Source of the DNA: Cristatella mucedo
Taxonomy: Eukaryota; Bryozoa; Phylactolaemata; Cristatellidae
Assembly: GCA_009760855.2 (NCBI GenBank)
Contig: WPIO01000023.1
Coordinates: forward strand, 2,761,001 to 2,825,000
Reading direction: 5' to 3'
DNA: 64,000 nt
Positions 1 to 20,145 of the stretch are shown piece after piece. Position 1 is the stretch's first letter; each line of letters opens with the position of its first letter. The notes beneath the pieces were generated by a model. The model was not told the DNA's origin. It did not search any database and saw only the letters and a list, made by a program, of their open reading frames with translations. The position numbers and the translations under genes are program-made.

Positions 1-8941
<8,941 letters not shown>

Positions 8942-9053
8942 CTAATAATAAAACCTATAATACCAAATAAAAATTAAAGATTCATTAACGATTCTAGCAA
9001 AACAAATATTTAATTTTAGAATATATTTTATATGCCAGACCGAGTTGTCGTGA

Positions 9054-9125
9054 TCCCTAGTGGTCTAGTGGCTAGGATCCGGCGCTCTCACCGCCGTGGC
9101 CGGGGTTCGATTCCCCGCTAGGGAA
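9054..9125 (+). tRNA. tRNA-Glu (CTC anticodon)
   Basis: A complete cloverleaf. The acceptor arm TCCCTAG pairs with CTAGGGA, followed by discriminator A. The D arm is GTCTAGTGGCTAGGAT, the anticodon stem CGGCG/CGCCG encloses loop CTCTCAC with anticodon CTC, and the T arm is CGGGGTTCGATTCCCCG. Both internal pol III boxes are intact and a T-run (pol III terminator) follows at once. It matches the metazoan nuclear tRNA-Glu pattern and lies about 210 bp upstream of the PSMA7 start. Confidence 0.97.
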
Positions 9126-9302
9126 TTTTTTTTCAGGGCTACTAATTATGCATTTTTGATGAGTCCTCTCTTGTATCTATTTTGCCAAACTCGATTAACG
9201 CATATAGAGACTTCGAGTGACACAAAATTGCGCATTAGACAAGATAAGTTATATGGTGACGCGCTAGTATACTACGAACTTAATATTTGAAATAAATAGT
9301 TA

Positions 9303-10396
9303 CTTCTATGCTGAAGATACTCAGTTGTATTTGTCATTCAAACCGTCGGAATCTGCTGCAGCAACCAATAATAATAATAATAATAATAATACACTTGATA
9401 AAGCGCCCTCAGAGAACCCAATCTCTCTCTAGGCGCTTTACATTTGCTGCAAAGGGAAATGCAATTGAATGGTGAATAAAATCATGCTTGACTGAGAAAC
9501 TGAATGCTTGCCTTGCCGATATTCGATACTGGATGTCGGAAAACTTCCTGAAATTAAATGATAATAAAATCGAACTACTGCTCATACGACACCCCAATTG
9601 TGTTGCTGGGTTAAAAGGCTTTGCTCTTCTGGTGATGCTGTTGTGCGACCATCAATCACCACGTGCTCGAAATTTAAGTGTCGTTTTCGACAGGTGCCTC
9701 AATTGTATAAGCTTCATTCAGAGGACTGCTTCTACAGCTAGCCATCACGTCCGATTCCCGTCAAAGATTAGGAGCTGTCTCCCACAGTGGCGTGTAAAAA
9801 ATCTAACTAGCTCTTTAGTTCTGTCTCGGCTTGATTATTGTAATTCCTTTTTGGCTGGGCTGCCAAAGAAAGCTATTATGCCACTACAACGGATTATGAA
9901 TATGGCTGCAAGGCTGGTCTTCAAGTCCCAGTGGTTTGAGCACGTGTCTCCTTTGCTGAAAGAGCTAGGATGGTTGCCGGTTGAGCAAAGGATACAGAGC
10001 AAAGTTCTTACGCTGACCCACAAGGGCCGCCACGGCTTGGCTCCTTCGCACCTTGCTGAACTGCTGCATCAGTTTCTGCCTTCTCGTGCCCTCAGGTCCT
10101 GCACGAACAATAAATTAGCTGTTTCATTCCTCCTCTTAGAGACCACTGGCCACACAAGCTTTAGCTCTGCAGGTCCTCGACTGTGGACTTCCATGCCGCT
10201 CACTATATCAACTGCTCTCCAGACTCTGCTACGCATCCCACTCTCTCTTTGTTGTGTGCGATGAAGTCTGTTGGTTACCGAATGCGTACCGAAAGCCGCT
10301 TAGGCTGTGAGTGCGCTATACAAAACTCTCCTGCGTAAGACCCACGTGGTCTTTATGACTTTGTGGAGTTACAGACGGAGACACATTACATTACAT
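9303..10396 (+). mobile_element. LINE-B fragment (second CR1/L2-like family), 3' part, with nested LINE-A tail
   Basis: A plus-strand reverse transcriptase fragment: a YADD-region remnant (FYAEDTQLYLSF) at 9303-9368, then the C-terminal domain in frame 9488-10264 (MSENFLKLNDNKIELLLI, SRLDYCNSFLAGLP, RIMNMAARLVF, ELGWLPVEQRI). The 3' end reads agccgcttaggct...cgctatacaaaactctcctgcg and ends in (ATTAC)n near 10385-10409. A 120-bp LINE-A 3' tail (9369-9489) splits the coding region. The same 3' end recurs at 59.2 kb. 5'-truncated and not functional. Confidence 0.85.
9369..9489 (-). mobile_element. LINE-A 3'-terminal fragment nested in LINE-B
   Basis: It starts on the plus strand with nine to ten TAA units, then acacttgataaagcgccctc and the conserved 3' hairpin arms, ending near catgctt. 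LINE-B coding sequence resumes directly after it, so this is a 5'-truncated LINE-A insertion younger than the LINE-B copy. Confidence 0.85.
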
Positions 10397-10409
10397 TACA
10401 TTACATTAC

Positions 10410-11150
10410 GGTAGTAAACAGATTAGACTATAAAGCAAACGTGAGAAATTGCAAAGCACAGATCGATAAGGTGGTAAGTAAAGATGGTAACTAGCAACGT
10501 GGAAGTGGTACTGAGAGATGATTGAAAAGATTTACCGAAACAGTGTCGTTATGTCGTGAGAGATAAGATATCGTTCCACAAAGAATGTTAACAAAGTTAG
10601 TAAGTCTGGGACGTGCTTACAGTGTCAAAGCACCAAAGACTATACGAACTGAGGGCACTCCAAGGTTTGAAATTTAAAAGTAGCAAAAAATCTATCAATT
10701 CATCTAAGAATCTGCTCCTTCCGAGTAAATTTTCTTACATGTGCTTATACGTACTGAAATGGTGAATAAGTCCTCAGAAGTATTAGTGTCTGTACTCCTT
10801 TAGGGAAGACATAAAGCTCCTGGAAGAATATTTAGTTTTCCTATGGTGGTACAAAAATATTACTAGCGATATCTTTATTAATAATATTGTTCTAATTAAT
10901 GGAATAATGGAGCAAATCGGATGGTTGGTAAAGCTTAAATTTATTTCCTGACAGTGCCTGAGGGCATGAGGATTAAATTGGTTAAGCAGTACAAATAACT
11001 AATTATAGAGGAGCAACGCAACGGTGGGCCTTGTCAGACTGAGCAAGAACTTCGCTCTGTAAACGCTGACAAACCTGTAGCCATCACTTATCCTTTGACA
11101 AAGAAGACGCATTAACTAAATTTATCGGATTTATTAACCAATCTTGCTGC
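10410..11150. other. No feature recognised
   Basis: AT-rich intergenic sequence without coding signal, RNA gene or clear repeat that I can support. Confidence 0.6.
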
Positions 11151-11900
11151 AATACTTGTCGCCAAATATTGAGGCTTGATGGCTTTTGTGGCAGCCCCGT
11201 CAGTGGCTAAATCACGCTAGCCTGGAAAGAGGACACCTAAATTACGGGTGCACGGCAAGGGTCGCAGTATGAAAACTTTAATTACGAGAGGGAAATCCTT
11301 TTTTGGCCGTAAGTTAGGTTTCCTATGAATGATTTCTCTATTTTTTTCATTGTTTAATTTAAGAAAATGGTCGATATCCAAGACCGGTTAAAGGCAGGCA
11401 TTCGGTTTACCAATCACCTCAACTGATTCTGAGTGCTTGAATCACAAATATCGCTTAGTGCCGTCGACATAAAAGTGGCATTCGATGCCATGAGCGTGGG
11501 CTAAATTTTCTAGTGGCTCTGCTTAAATGAGGAAAAGCAGTAAAGGGAGGACAGAATTTTGGAAAAGCATAGCTAACGGTCTGATGAAGCAGACCCGAAG
11601 TTATTCAACACCGATCTGGGTACAATCGAACAGCGACAATTCAAGTTACTCTAGATCCTCATGCGTCAGACCGATCGCTTTATTCAATCGCTCAAACAGG
11701 ATTTTGTTAACGATAGCCTCAGCCTGGCTCTAGGTCGAGCAGGAATGAGGTGTCATTAACATCATTATTGACACCTAGAATGTCATTAGTCACGAAGACC
11801 ATAATGTCAGTGTAACTGGGTTGCTTGAATCCCGCGTGATATTTTCCGAGTGATATTTGCTGAAAAAATTATCTTTTCCTTGCGGTCCAAACGCTGGTTA
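11150..11900 (-). mobile_element. Very degenerate LINE fragment
   Basis: Stretches align loosely with the minus-strand LINE-A body as it appears on the plus strand. Examples are ttcattgtttaatttaagaaaatgg near 11350, a tagaagtg-like block near 11465, and a block near 11655-11715 resembling the region around gatgagaggcgctctagaag. Order agrees with LINE-A but divergence is high, so the extent is approximate. Confidence 0.4.
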
Positions 11901-12082
11901 GCAACAGCTTAGTAGACAAGAATGGTCGCATTGAATGGCTTTCAAGCCATCTCTTTCTCAGGTTCTCAGCATTTCTAGCCTGGGCTGCTGCTGGGCTGTT
12001 TTCCACCAATCTAGACCAACAAGGGTCTGGTATGGGGTCAGCAGGTTATGAGCTCCTTTGATTGGCCTTAATTAATATAGTC

Positions 12083-12225
12083 GCTCAGGGGTGAGGTGAT
12101 CGCTCTTCACTATACGGGTCATAGGTTCGACTCCTGCAGTGGGCGATTGCAAGCGGTGGTGATAACCGTTAAGGCGCTTCTGCCGCTATACAAATGAGGC
12201 TGTTGAATCAACCAGCTAACAACTA
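12083..12225 (+). mobile_element. SINE-B copy
   Basis: The tRNA-like head has B box GGTTCGACTCC at 12124-12134, followed by tgcagtgggcgattgcaagc, ggtggtgataaccgttaagg, and cgctatacaaatgaggctgt. It is the same family as the copies at 2.3, 32.5, 52.5 and 61.4 kb but in plus orientation. Confidence 0.75.
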
Positions 12226-12744
12226 GCAATGCTTTGTATCATCTGACAAACCCCCTGAACAATTTATTTAATGGGGTTGCAAGCTGCCACACAGTGCGCG
12301 AAGCAACCAGAAGTGACTCTTGCGGAGGCAGTTTAAAAGTGTAACTTTGAACGAAAGATGCAGGAAACTGTTCAGTCTCACAGTCGATGTCCGGTGAGCG
12401 ACACCACTCAGCGTTACCAGCCTCAGCGGCACCACTCAGCATTACTCAAATAATGCATTGCCCAGTAAATCTTCGTAGCATCCGATAGGCAAACCTAGAG
12501 CGTGGGTGCAAGGAAATACATGCATTTCTGAGCTTCCGGGTGACAGGATTCCTAAGGATGCAACTTTTTCAGGCAGCTCAAAGACTAAATAGTCTCGGGG
12601 ACATGCATTAAAATGTATGAGTTTTATCTTGTAGTAATTAGAAGTCTCATCATAGGTAAGAACCTGCTTGATCTTTGTATATGGTTTACCCTTCCGCAAA
12701 ACTTGCACATGTATGCCCTACCCATATGTATTGCTAACATTGGC

Positions 12745-13845
12745 ACTTGGATAGAAGCGGAATTTCTCAAATTGACTGATAATAATGAAACTAGCTTACT
12801 AGTAATAAGAAAACCTACTGTTACTAATGCATTTGAAAAAACTAATCCTCATAATGGGCTCGGCCGGTTTATCTCACGTTGCATCTGCACGCTCATTTAT
12901 TATGTGTCCTGTTTCAAAGTGACCCTTTATTAGATGACCACATCGTATCCACGTTCAAGTCTACGAGCTTTCAAATATGTACCACTGCAAAAACTCAGGC
13001 CTTTCTTAGATAAGGACCGCAGCCGCAGCTGATCCATGAATGCTGTGACATATCTTGTCTGTTTCAGCTCATTAATTGCACGTCTTTCTCAACTTGCTAC
13101 AAGACGCTTGCACTAGGTGCAAAACTCTGCAGCTAGACTTGTCTGTCGTGAGCGTGACAGCTGCCACACTACGCCACTTTTCACCAAACTGCACTGCAGG
13201 TCCCATCAAGCAGCGTATCGAGTCTCAAGTTTGGTCACTCACTTATCGGCCCCTTCATTTTCTTGCTCCGTGATGTGTATTTTTACCTTTTGCGCCACAC
13301 TTTTTTGGATCTCTCGCAAGTCTGCTCGAGAATCGAAAAAAGCATAGCGTAAAATGCAAAAATAAAGATTACCATCTCATACACTAGCAGTCCTTTTGGT
13401 TTTTCTTATAGTATACTACAGCCATTACAGTCTACAGTCTACCAATACCTCGTACAAACCTCAAATCCTTTGGAGACCGTGCATTTAGTTCGTATGCTTC
13501 CAAAGCCTGGAACTCCCTCTCGACTTGCGTCTACACACCCCCTGACTTGACCACATTTAAAAAGAACTTAAAAACGCACCTATTTAGGACAGCATTTAGT
13601 GGGTCCCTGTGATTCGTCCTTGATGTGCTTATGCGTGCTGACACTGTGCATGCTGCCACTAACCACATTTGCATGCTGACCCTGTGCATTTCACCCCTAA
13701 CCATGTAATTTATGTTGTTTATCAAGCATGATATTACTCACAATTCAATCGCGCTTCCCTTATCAGCAATTTGAAGCGCCTAGAAAAAGATTGAGCTCTC
13801 TGAGGGCGCTTTATCAAGTGCATTATTATTATTATTATTAATGAT
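12745..13845 (+). mobile_element. Degenerate LINE-A 3' fragment, plus strand
   Basis: A decayed LINE-A C-terminal domain: EAEFLKLTDNNETSLLVIRK near 12757, VQNSAARLVCRERDSCH near 13117, and SFGDRAFSSYASKAWNSL near 13469. The typical 3' end follows (gagggcgctttatcaagtgc then (ATT)n) at about 13800-13841. About 155 bp of unrelated repeat (13271-13425) interrupts it, with about 65 bp of LINE sequence missing at that site. Confidence 0.8.
13271..13425 (+). repeat. Dispersed short repeat X, copy 1
   Basis: It is inserted in a LINE-A fragment. From tgatgtgtatttttacc to atagtatactac it matches, in inverted orientation, the sequence at 34398-34565. Shared blocks include gccacacttttttggatctc (copy 2 has ttttttcgatctc), cgcaagtctgctcgagaat and aaaatgcaaaaataaa. 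Length and AT content suggest a non-autonomous element; no coding capacity. Confidence 0.6.
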
Positions 13846-13849
13846 TTGC

Positions 13850-14380
13850 GAATATTATATAGCAGCCTATATAAACTAAAGCATCAGTACAATAATTATA
13901 TTAAAATAAAAAATTTCTATTATGTATGAATGTCGAAAACAAGTTGGCAAATAGTTGGCACCAGCAAACAACTATTAACAATTTCAGAGCTTTTTCCTCA
14001 CACAAAGTTAAAAAGACTTTCTATTGACCTATGAAATGCATTATCAATCGCTGTTTGTACGTGTACAGAATATTGAAATTCTTTGATTAATTCAAAAAAG
14101 TTAGTTTCTTCAAGTAAAAGTCAATTAAGAAGCTTTAAAGAAACGACATTAGTTTTACCCCTGATAGATTAAAATCTTGTTTCTAGTTTTAGCGGTAATT
14201 TTTCAAGATACTATGATGATGGTTATAAAATGAAGAAATTATAGATTGTTTACCAAGATGCTATGATGGTCTGGAACTTGAAAATAAAAACTATTTAGTC
14301 CTATTGTCTAGGAACAATACGTTAATGCCACGACTGTAATTTGATTCGAACAGCAGAGAGCCTGCCGATGCCCAACACCA
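13850..14380. other. AT-rich stretch, no gene recognised
   Basis: It lies between the LINE-A fragment and the hAT insertion. A short minus-strand open frame near 14090-13935 has no recognisable content. Confidence 0.5.
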
Positions 14381-14388
14381 GTTTATTA
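14381..14388 (+). repeat. hAT target-site duplication, left
   Basis: gtttatta, identical to the 8 bp at 17598-17605 on the other side of the transposon. Confidence 0.95.
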
Positions 14389-14416
14389 TAGGGCTGTACC
14401 GGATTTGATTTTTTCA

Positions 14417-14490
14417 AATTCGGCCGGAGCCGGATTTGCCGGATTTTTGATGACAAATACGGCCGGAGCCGGAGCCGGATTTGTTCATCG
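14417..14490. repeat. hAT subterminal repeats, left end
   Basis: Iterated cggccggagccggatttg units just inside the left terminal repeat. Comparable arrays are transposase-binding sites in hAT elements; the binding role here is inferred. Confidence 0.7.
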
Positions 14491-14815
14491 GACAAATTTT
14501 TACCATTTGTACTACCAAGTTTTTACTTGAGGATATATACTACAATAAATATTTAATTAAAAAAATATTATTAATAATAAGTAGCATCATTGTCTTTTGC
14601 TGTTTGTTTATTTTTGTGTAATAGGTGTTGCTGTGGGAGACCTCAGTGATAATCGTATAGCAGTGACATTTTATTAAAAAATTGAGTAAACATTTTTTAC
14701 ATCATAATATTGGTAATAACACAAAAAAAATGAAAAGAGACTAAAGTTCAAAATTCAAAAATACAAAAATAAGTACTGTAATTTTATATATTTTTCATAC
14801 ATTTGTTTCTTAAAT

Positions 14816-16740
14816 TTATTTCATCAGTTTTGAATTATATTTGAGAAATATCAGTCGAGCTGCATTCTCTGGCAGAAGTGAACTTCGATGATCACTGAGG
14901 ACTTCCCCAGCAACACTGAACAAACGTTCTGAAGGTACACTTGTTGGTGGAGCACCCAAATAAACGCGAGCTACTGTTGCCAGAGCTGGTAGTCGTTCCC
15001 TGTTCTGTCTCCACCACTGTAGTGGATCAGCCTCTCTGTTTATTAATGGCTCTGCCAAGTATTTGTTCAGCTGACTGTCAATGTCTGGTTGTTGCTCACT
15101 GCCTGTGGTACCAGCAGTAGATTGAACAATGTCATCAAAAACATTCCCAAAGTACTGATGATTGAGAAGAATTATCCAGCCGGGCTTGCTTGGCTGGAAT
15201 TTCTTCATTTGTGTCAACCTGCCGCTCAGACTGATTTTTGTGGCTTCCATCTTGCACAGTTTCTATCTGCCCTGTCAATTCATTGAATGCAAGCAGAACC
15301 CTTGCTTTTGTAGCTGTCAGTGTAGCTTCTGATGAGAAGAATTTTGTTTTGAATCGTGGATCAATCATTGTCGCCACTGTATACAGGGCTTCCTGCTCGA
15401 TACTGTCAAAGCGTTCATTCAATGAGTTGATTAGGGTTGACCTCATAGTCTTTACACCTGCATCTGTGCAGTCCTTCTTCAACAGGTTCCGCAGAGCTGT
15501 TACAATAGGAATAACTAGTGATATACGTGCTGCTTCACGGCTAACTTCTCTTGTTGCCTCTTCAAACGGAGCAAGCACGGACACAGCATTTTCAGCCACG
15601 GACCACTGATGTGCAGTTGGGCAGGAAGTGCCAACGACTTCTGAACAGTAGAGGGTTAATGCACGACGCTGTTCACATAGACGACGCAGCATGTAAAACG
15701 TTGAGTTCCATCTTGTGCTCACGTCTTGTAACAGCTGGTGGTCTGGCAAACCCAGTTCAGCCTGCAACTCCTTGAACCGACCACTCGCAGATGAAGAATG
15801 TTTTAAAATGACCAACTAATTTCTTTCCGATACTTATTATGTCTGATACTCCCCGCTGACTGAGCAATCCGTCATGCACACATAACTGCATGGTATGTGC
15901 AAAGCACCCGAAGCTTTTTATGTTGGCATCACGAAAACATTTTGATATGTTCGCCGCATTGTCTCGAAGTACGACATGACAGCGTCCAAAGCTAATGTTC
16001 CATTTGTCAAGCATCTGCTGAAAGGCAGTCATCAGTCCAGCAGCAGTGTGATGACCAGCAAATGGCATGCAATCCAACACAAAACTCATGTTTTCAAACT
16101 CCTCTGTCAGCCAATGGGCAGTTAAGCCCATGAATGATTGCACAGTATTGTCTGCTGTCCATGTATCAGTGGTAAAGGACAGAAACGGAGTAGTTGCTGG
16201 ATCGAGTATTACCAACAGCTGGGTGCAAACTTCATCATTAATTTCAGGAATGACTCTCTCTGCAAAATATTTTCGTGATGGAACAGTGTAACGCCTCTCT
16301 AAAACTCCCATGAGTTCAACAAAGCCTGCCTTCTCAACAATCTGAACCGGTTGCATATCTGTTATTATCATCTTAGCAATGGCACGGTGAATTCTCACTG
16401 ATGAGCTGTTATTGATATCCCATACTTTCATGCATGCAACTTGTTCGGGAATCGTTTTCTGGATCATGACTTTGCCTATTGCACCAGGTGTAACATTCGG
16501 CAGTGCTGCAGTTTCAGCCTTCTTCTTTGCATTAGCAATTTTGGTTTGCATTTCGTTGTATTCTTTATAATGTTTTGAGCGAAGATGTGTCAGCATGGCC
16601 GAAGTTGAAAATTTTTTGGGCTCATCTGGTTTACCACGTGACAAGATGCTTGGACACAGCAAACACTGGGATTTTGAGCTGTCACCGTCCTTTTCTCTGA
16701 AGTATTCCCAAACTGGACTGTTTTTCATTTTGTCTGTCAT
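14816..16740 (-). pseudogene. hAT transposase, BED-finger type, two frameshifts
   Basis: It would cut and join transposon ends. Part 1 (16740-15757) begins MTDKMKNSPVWEYF with a BED zinc finger (CLLC ... HLRSKH, residues about 23-56). It continues with DTWTADNTVQSFMGLTAHWL and the CHVVLRDNAANISKC and CFAHTMQLCVHDGL blocks of the RNase-H-like core. Part 2 (15815-15135) holds DVSTRWNSTFYMLRRL and ATMIDPRFK. Part 3 (15250-14816) holds the C-terminal dimerisation region (PPTSVPSERLFSVAGEVL). Frame changes fall near 15800, in an A/T run, and near 15150-15200. In total about 630 codons, normal for the family. The protein resembles ZBED/hAT transposases. Confidence 0.92.
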
Positions 16741-17493
16741 CTAGTTAAAAATAAAACACAATTAAAAGACTTTTGGATTTATTTATAAGGCCGCCCTTTA
16801 CGCGTATAGCCAGCAATTTATGCGCACTGCACGCACACACACGCATTCTCCACGGCAGTCACACTGACCTGGTCCTATGTACAGAATTCAAATACGTGAA
16901 TGCAGCCCCGTTTTAGGTTACGTACTTCAGCGGGGCGCGATTAACTGCCAAAAGCTGTCGCGGCACACCAGACCAACCAAAATGTGTTCAGTGACTTCTG
17001 TAGTGACGCGGTCTGGCGCTAGCAACACTGCGCACTACGCAAAAACTCAAATTTCGAAAAAAAAGCGCAAAAGATATACAGTGCTAGTGGTGTTGTTACC
17101 TGCACGGATTTGCAAGTTGTCTCGCCTTGGCTGCAGAGTGACTGCTATTGCAATGAAGGTATACCGTGAAGAAGTTCCGCACGCTTCCGCCAAGTGCGGC
17201 TTCGTGAGACCAAATGCACTGCGAACGAATCTATGGTGCGGCCTGACCGACGACGGGCTGCCGCTCGCAGCGTTCCGCTCTGACGTCTGAGAATCTAACC
17301 GCGCTCGGAAACGTTCCGCCGCGAGCCGAGGTCAAAACCATGTCGTTACGACCTGACGTCGGAGTGCTCAATCAGCGTCTGAACGTCCTCTCGGCCTCCC
17401 CACCCTCTCCCGACGCAGAGCGCAGGGACGTCGGGCCAGCTCCTTCCTCTTATAAATGGAACGAGTAATATATTCAACCAAAATTCGAAAAAT
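16741..17493 (-). promoter_or_regulatory. 5' region of the hAT transposase gene
   Basis: About 750 bp between the transposase start and the right subterminal array. It is GC-rich compared with the coding part. It should contain the element promoter, but I see no clear TATA box and cannot place a start. Confidence 0.3.
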
Positions 17494-17586
17494 CCGGCCA
17501 AATCCGGCCAAGTTTTGGCCGGAGCCGGAGCCGGATTTGTAAATTGGCCGGAATTCGGCCGGAGCCGGAGCCGGAGCCGAATTCCG
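17494..17586. repeat. hAT subterminal repeats, right end
   Basis: At least six aatccggcc or ggccggagccggagcc units in both spacings, mirroring the left-end array in inverted orientation. Confidence 0.7.
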
Positions 17587-17597
17587 GTACAGCCCTA

Positions 17598-17605
17598 GTT
17601 TATTA
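17598..17605 (+). repeat. hAT target-site duplication, right
   Basis: gtttatta, identical to 14381-14388. Confidence 0.95.
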
Positions 17606-17880
17606 CGACGCACGTAGCCGAAAGGCGCAAGGCTCCCTTCGGCCCCGTCTCCCACTCGACTCCCCTCTCCTAGACTGCTGCGGTCCCCTGGTCGACCCCG
17701 ATGATTCATCGAGGACCACAACTGTGCACAGGCCGACCCTGATGGTGAATCCACCATCTGTACACCAGCGGGTTACCGGCCTGTGTCCACGCCACATCAC
17801 AGGCGGACCACAGCTGTGCACCGGCCCCTCTCGGTGATGCTTTTAACAGCTGTTCACCAGTGGCTTATCAGAGGAGCCTG
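17606..17880. other. GC-rich host stretch with loose repeats
   Basis: Two related blocks (accacaactgtgcacaggcc at 17717 and accacagctgtgcaccggcc at 17808) suggest an old local duplication. No gene seen. Confidence 0.45.
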
Positions 17881-18129
17881 CATACTATAAATTAATACAT
17901 AAATACATACATATGAACTACAATGAGTATAATATCGATCCGTAAACTGATGAAGAAATCTACCAATCTTTGATTAAAACAGCAACAATTTATAAAAAAA
18001 ATGTATGAAGCTAATAATTTTTCTATAGAAATTTTAACTTGTAAAAGTATAAATTTATATAGAAGGTGATGTCTGATCTAAGAAAAAATATATTAACCAA
18101 AGATATGAAAACATTATACAATATAATAT

Positions 18130-18465
18130 TAAAGTTAGATCATGCCAAACAAATCTAACAAAGATAAGATATACTCTGAACCTTATAAACATAGTCATAG
18201 CTTTAGGAGCAACAATTTCTATCATATATATTCAATATGTTCCTATTATGTCTCATATAGTTTCAACTTTTTCTGGAGTATCTGCAATGATGGTAGCAGT
18301 TGTTGTGTTCAAACCGAAATTGAAAAAACGTAAAAGATCAACTCTAAAGTCAAATTCAAAGTTTATTTCGACGGTGACACGTGCATAATCTGATGAAGTA
18401 ATAACTAAAGAAGATATTGAAGATATTATTAAGGAAGGTTCACCGCAAGTAACAACTCCTGTTTA
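18130..18465 (+). pseudogene. Small membrane-protein-like frame in the Polinton
   Basis: A frame through 18180-18465 shows two hydrophobic stretches (NIVIALGATISIIYIQYVP and SGVSAMMVAVVVF). A basic cluster (KPKLKKRKR) follows, then a downstream acidic segment beyond one in-frame stop. The pattern fits a small double-pass membrane protein, but I recognise no family. The start is unclear because the upstream frame is broken. Confidence 0.35.
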
Positions 18466-18579
18466 ATTACTTGTAGTTCTTCCCTAACAAAAATTTGTTG
18501 TTTAACATAATTGACCCAAAAACACACCGGTTGGTTTTTCATTACCATTATTCTAACAATAATATGCTTAGTTAAACTC

Positions 18580-19455
18580 CATATGGGATCTGTAGTTCTT
18601 CTTCTTTTTCATTTTCATCTTCACCTTGTTCTAGTAAATATCTAACAGTTGTTCCAAGTTCTAATAACTCATCTATTTCCTACTTTTCTATGGTACTCTG
18701 GTTTCATTAGTTCAACTCTTTCTTTCTTACAGCTGTAGCTGCTTCTTCTCCTGTTGAGCTTGTAATGTTACTGCTAAGATAATCTATAATCTTAGGTAGA
18801 TTCTTAATCAATTCATTGTTTCTAACATAATATATATAATTCACTTGTATAGCGCCCCAAGAGAACTTAATCTCTATTCAGGAGCTTCACATATGCCTCC
18901 GGGCTCGAGCCCATGACCTCAGCCAGACCATGGTCGGGGGCGAGCACCTTACCATAATCTATTTCACTAATAGTTTATAATTCTTTCTCATACTGAGCAA
19001 TGAAAGCTCTTTCTGCTGTTGTTCGATTCCTTCTTTCAGCTAACGTGACACTTTTCTTGCTAGTCGCTTCCATAACGCATGTTCCATGTCTTTTAATTTC
19101 TTTCGTGAAATCTGACGTAAACTCTGATCCAGGATCTACTGTTATCTTCTTTGGCCTTTCTAAAGGACCTTTTAAGTAAATGTCAATTATTGCTTGTGTT
19201 ACTTCTTTTGATGACTTGGTTTTAAGTGGTCACGAGTCTGTATATCTACTAGCAACATCAATGACACTTAAAGCATAGTTGTATCCAGAATCAGTTGGTA
19301 TATATAGGATATCTACTTAATGACTTTTATTAGGTTCTACTGAGTCAAAGAAACCCTTTGGAATTTCTTTTGGCGTTGGTTTGAGTACTTGACTTATATC
19401 TGAATTGAATCAGAATCAAACTTTCCTTCTTTTTTCTTTCTTTAAGAGTTAAAAA
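18580..19455 (-). pseudogene. Polinton integrase (RVE family), decayed
   Basis: A retroviral-like integrase that would insert the element into host DNA. On the minus strand from 19455 leftward, the core keeps VDILYIPTDSGYNYALSVID with the first acidic residue. Next come TVDPGSEFTSDF, holding the second, and LAERRNRTTAERAF, holding the last glutamate. A C-terminal segment (ELIKNLPKIIDYLSSN) lies at 18830-18780. Stops interrupt the core, and a SINE-A copy (18833-18954) separates the core from the C-terminal part. Sequence upstream of the core is short and frameshifted, so the N-terminal zinc-binding part is not visible. Confidence 0.85.
18833..18954 (-). mobile_element. SINE-A copy inserted in the Polinton integrase
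   Basis: The minus strand starts ggtaaggtgctcgcccccga, has a B-box-like gggctcgagcccg, then agagattaagttctcttggg with gcgctatacaagtgaatta. The tail matches the LINE-A 3' end. Integrase coding sequence lies on both sides. Confidence 0.75.
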
Positions 19456-19503
19456 TGACATTCTATAGAAATAGAAATATTTTGTAAGATTTGTTGTAAG
19501 ACT

Positions 19504-20012
19504 ATGACAGAACTTGAATATCTGGAGTCGGGATATCCTGTTTGTAAAAACATTATACGAAGACCAAAGTTAAAATATGAAATCAGATGTGACATCTGCG
19601 ATGTAGATAGCACTGAAATAGAGTTTGATTCTGGAATCATACGAAATAACAAAATAATAATATGCACTGATTGTCAATATACTACAAACAAATATTCAAA
19701 GGATAAACTCAGTAAGCTATATTGTCTTGCAAGAAAAGAAAGTTCACCATTGACAGACACCGAAATACTAGAATATGCAAAAGATTTAAAGATAAAAAAC
19801 TTCGTGGAGTATTTGTTATAGATGAATTAGGTAAGCCAAAAGAAAATGAATCACTTATTTGTGACACAATTAAATCTGACCTAGCAACTTATGATTGTGT
19901 GGGACTTAAGAAGTCAGAGGATAAATGTTTTTACTTTTTTGGAGCTCCACCATTTGGAGCTCCACCATTACCAGAAGGAATTGATTACCTCGGTGTTATA
20001 CCAAGTTTCTAA
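19504..20012 (+). pseudogene. Zinc-ribbon-like protein in the Polinton, frameshifted
   Basis: The frame at 19504-19821 (105 codons) starts MTELEYLESGYPVCKNI and carries two Cys pairs (CDIC and CTDC) about 25 residues apart, a zinc-ribbon pattern. A second frame (up to 20012) takes over near 19800 and ends after a duplicated FGAPPFGAPP motif. It lies head-to-head with the integrase. Function unknown; a small DNA-binding or transcription role is only a guess. Confidence 0.5.
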
Positions 20013-20145
20013 ACTTTTACAAGAATACAACTAAACAGACTGCGGATTGAGATGTCTAATTTCCTTGAAACTAATAGATACTACTGATTTTGGAACAACA
20101 ATGGAATTACTCCTGTAATTAATTTTTTTAATTATACGCAAAATT

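Larger units (their letters stand above)
14389..17597 (-). mobile_element. hAT-superfamily DNA transposon with intact termini and target duplication
   Basis: 3,209 bp bounded by terminal inverted repeats tagggctgtaccgga (14389-14403) and tccggtacagcccta (17583-17597). It is flanked by the exact 8-bp direct repeat gtttatta (14381-14388 and 17598-17605), the target-site length typical of hAT. Both ends carry arrays of ggccggagccgga units. The minus strand encodes a hAT transposase with a BED zinc finger and C-terminal dimerisation region, now frameshifted, so the copy itself is not autonomous. Confidence 0.95.

Noticed and set aside
12442-12708. 88-codon minus-strand frame
   Set aside because: Overlaps LINE-A remnants, no recognisable motif.
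17900-18060. Possible Polinton left terminal repeat
   Set aside because: No matching inverted sequence found at 34.2-34.4 kb by eye.
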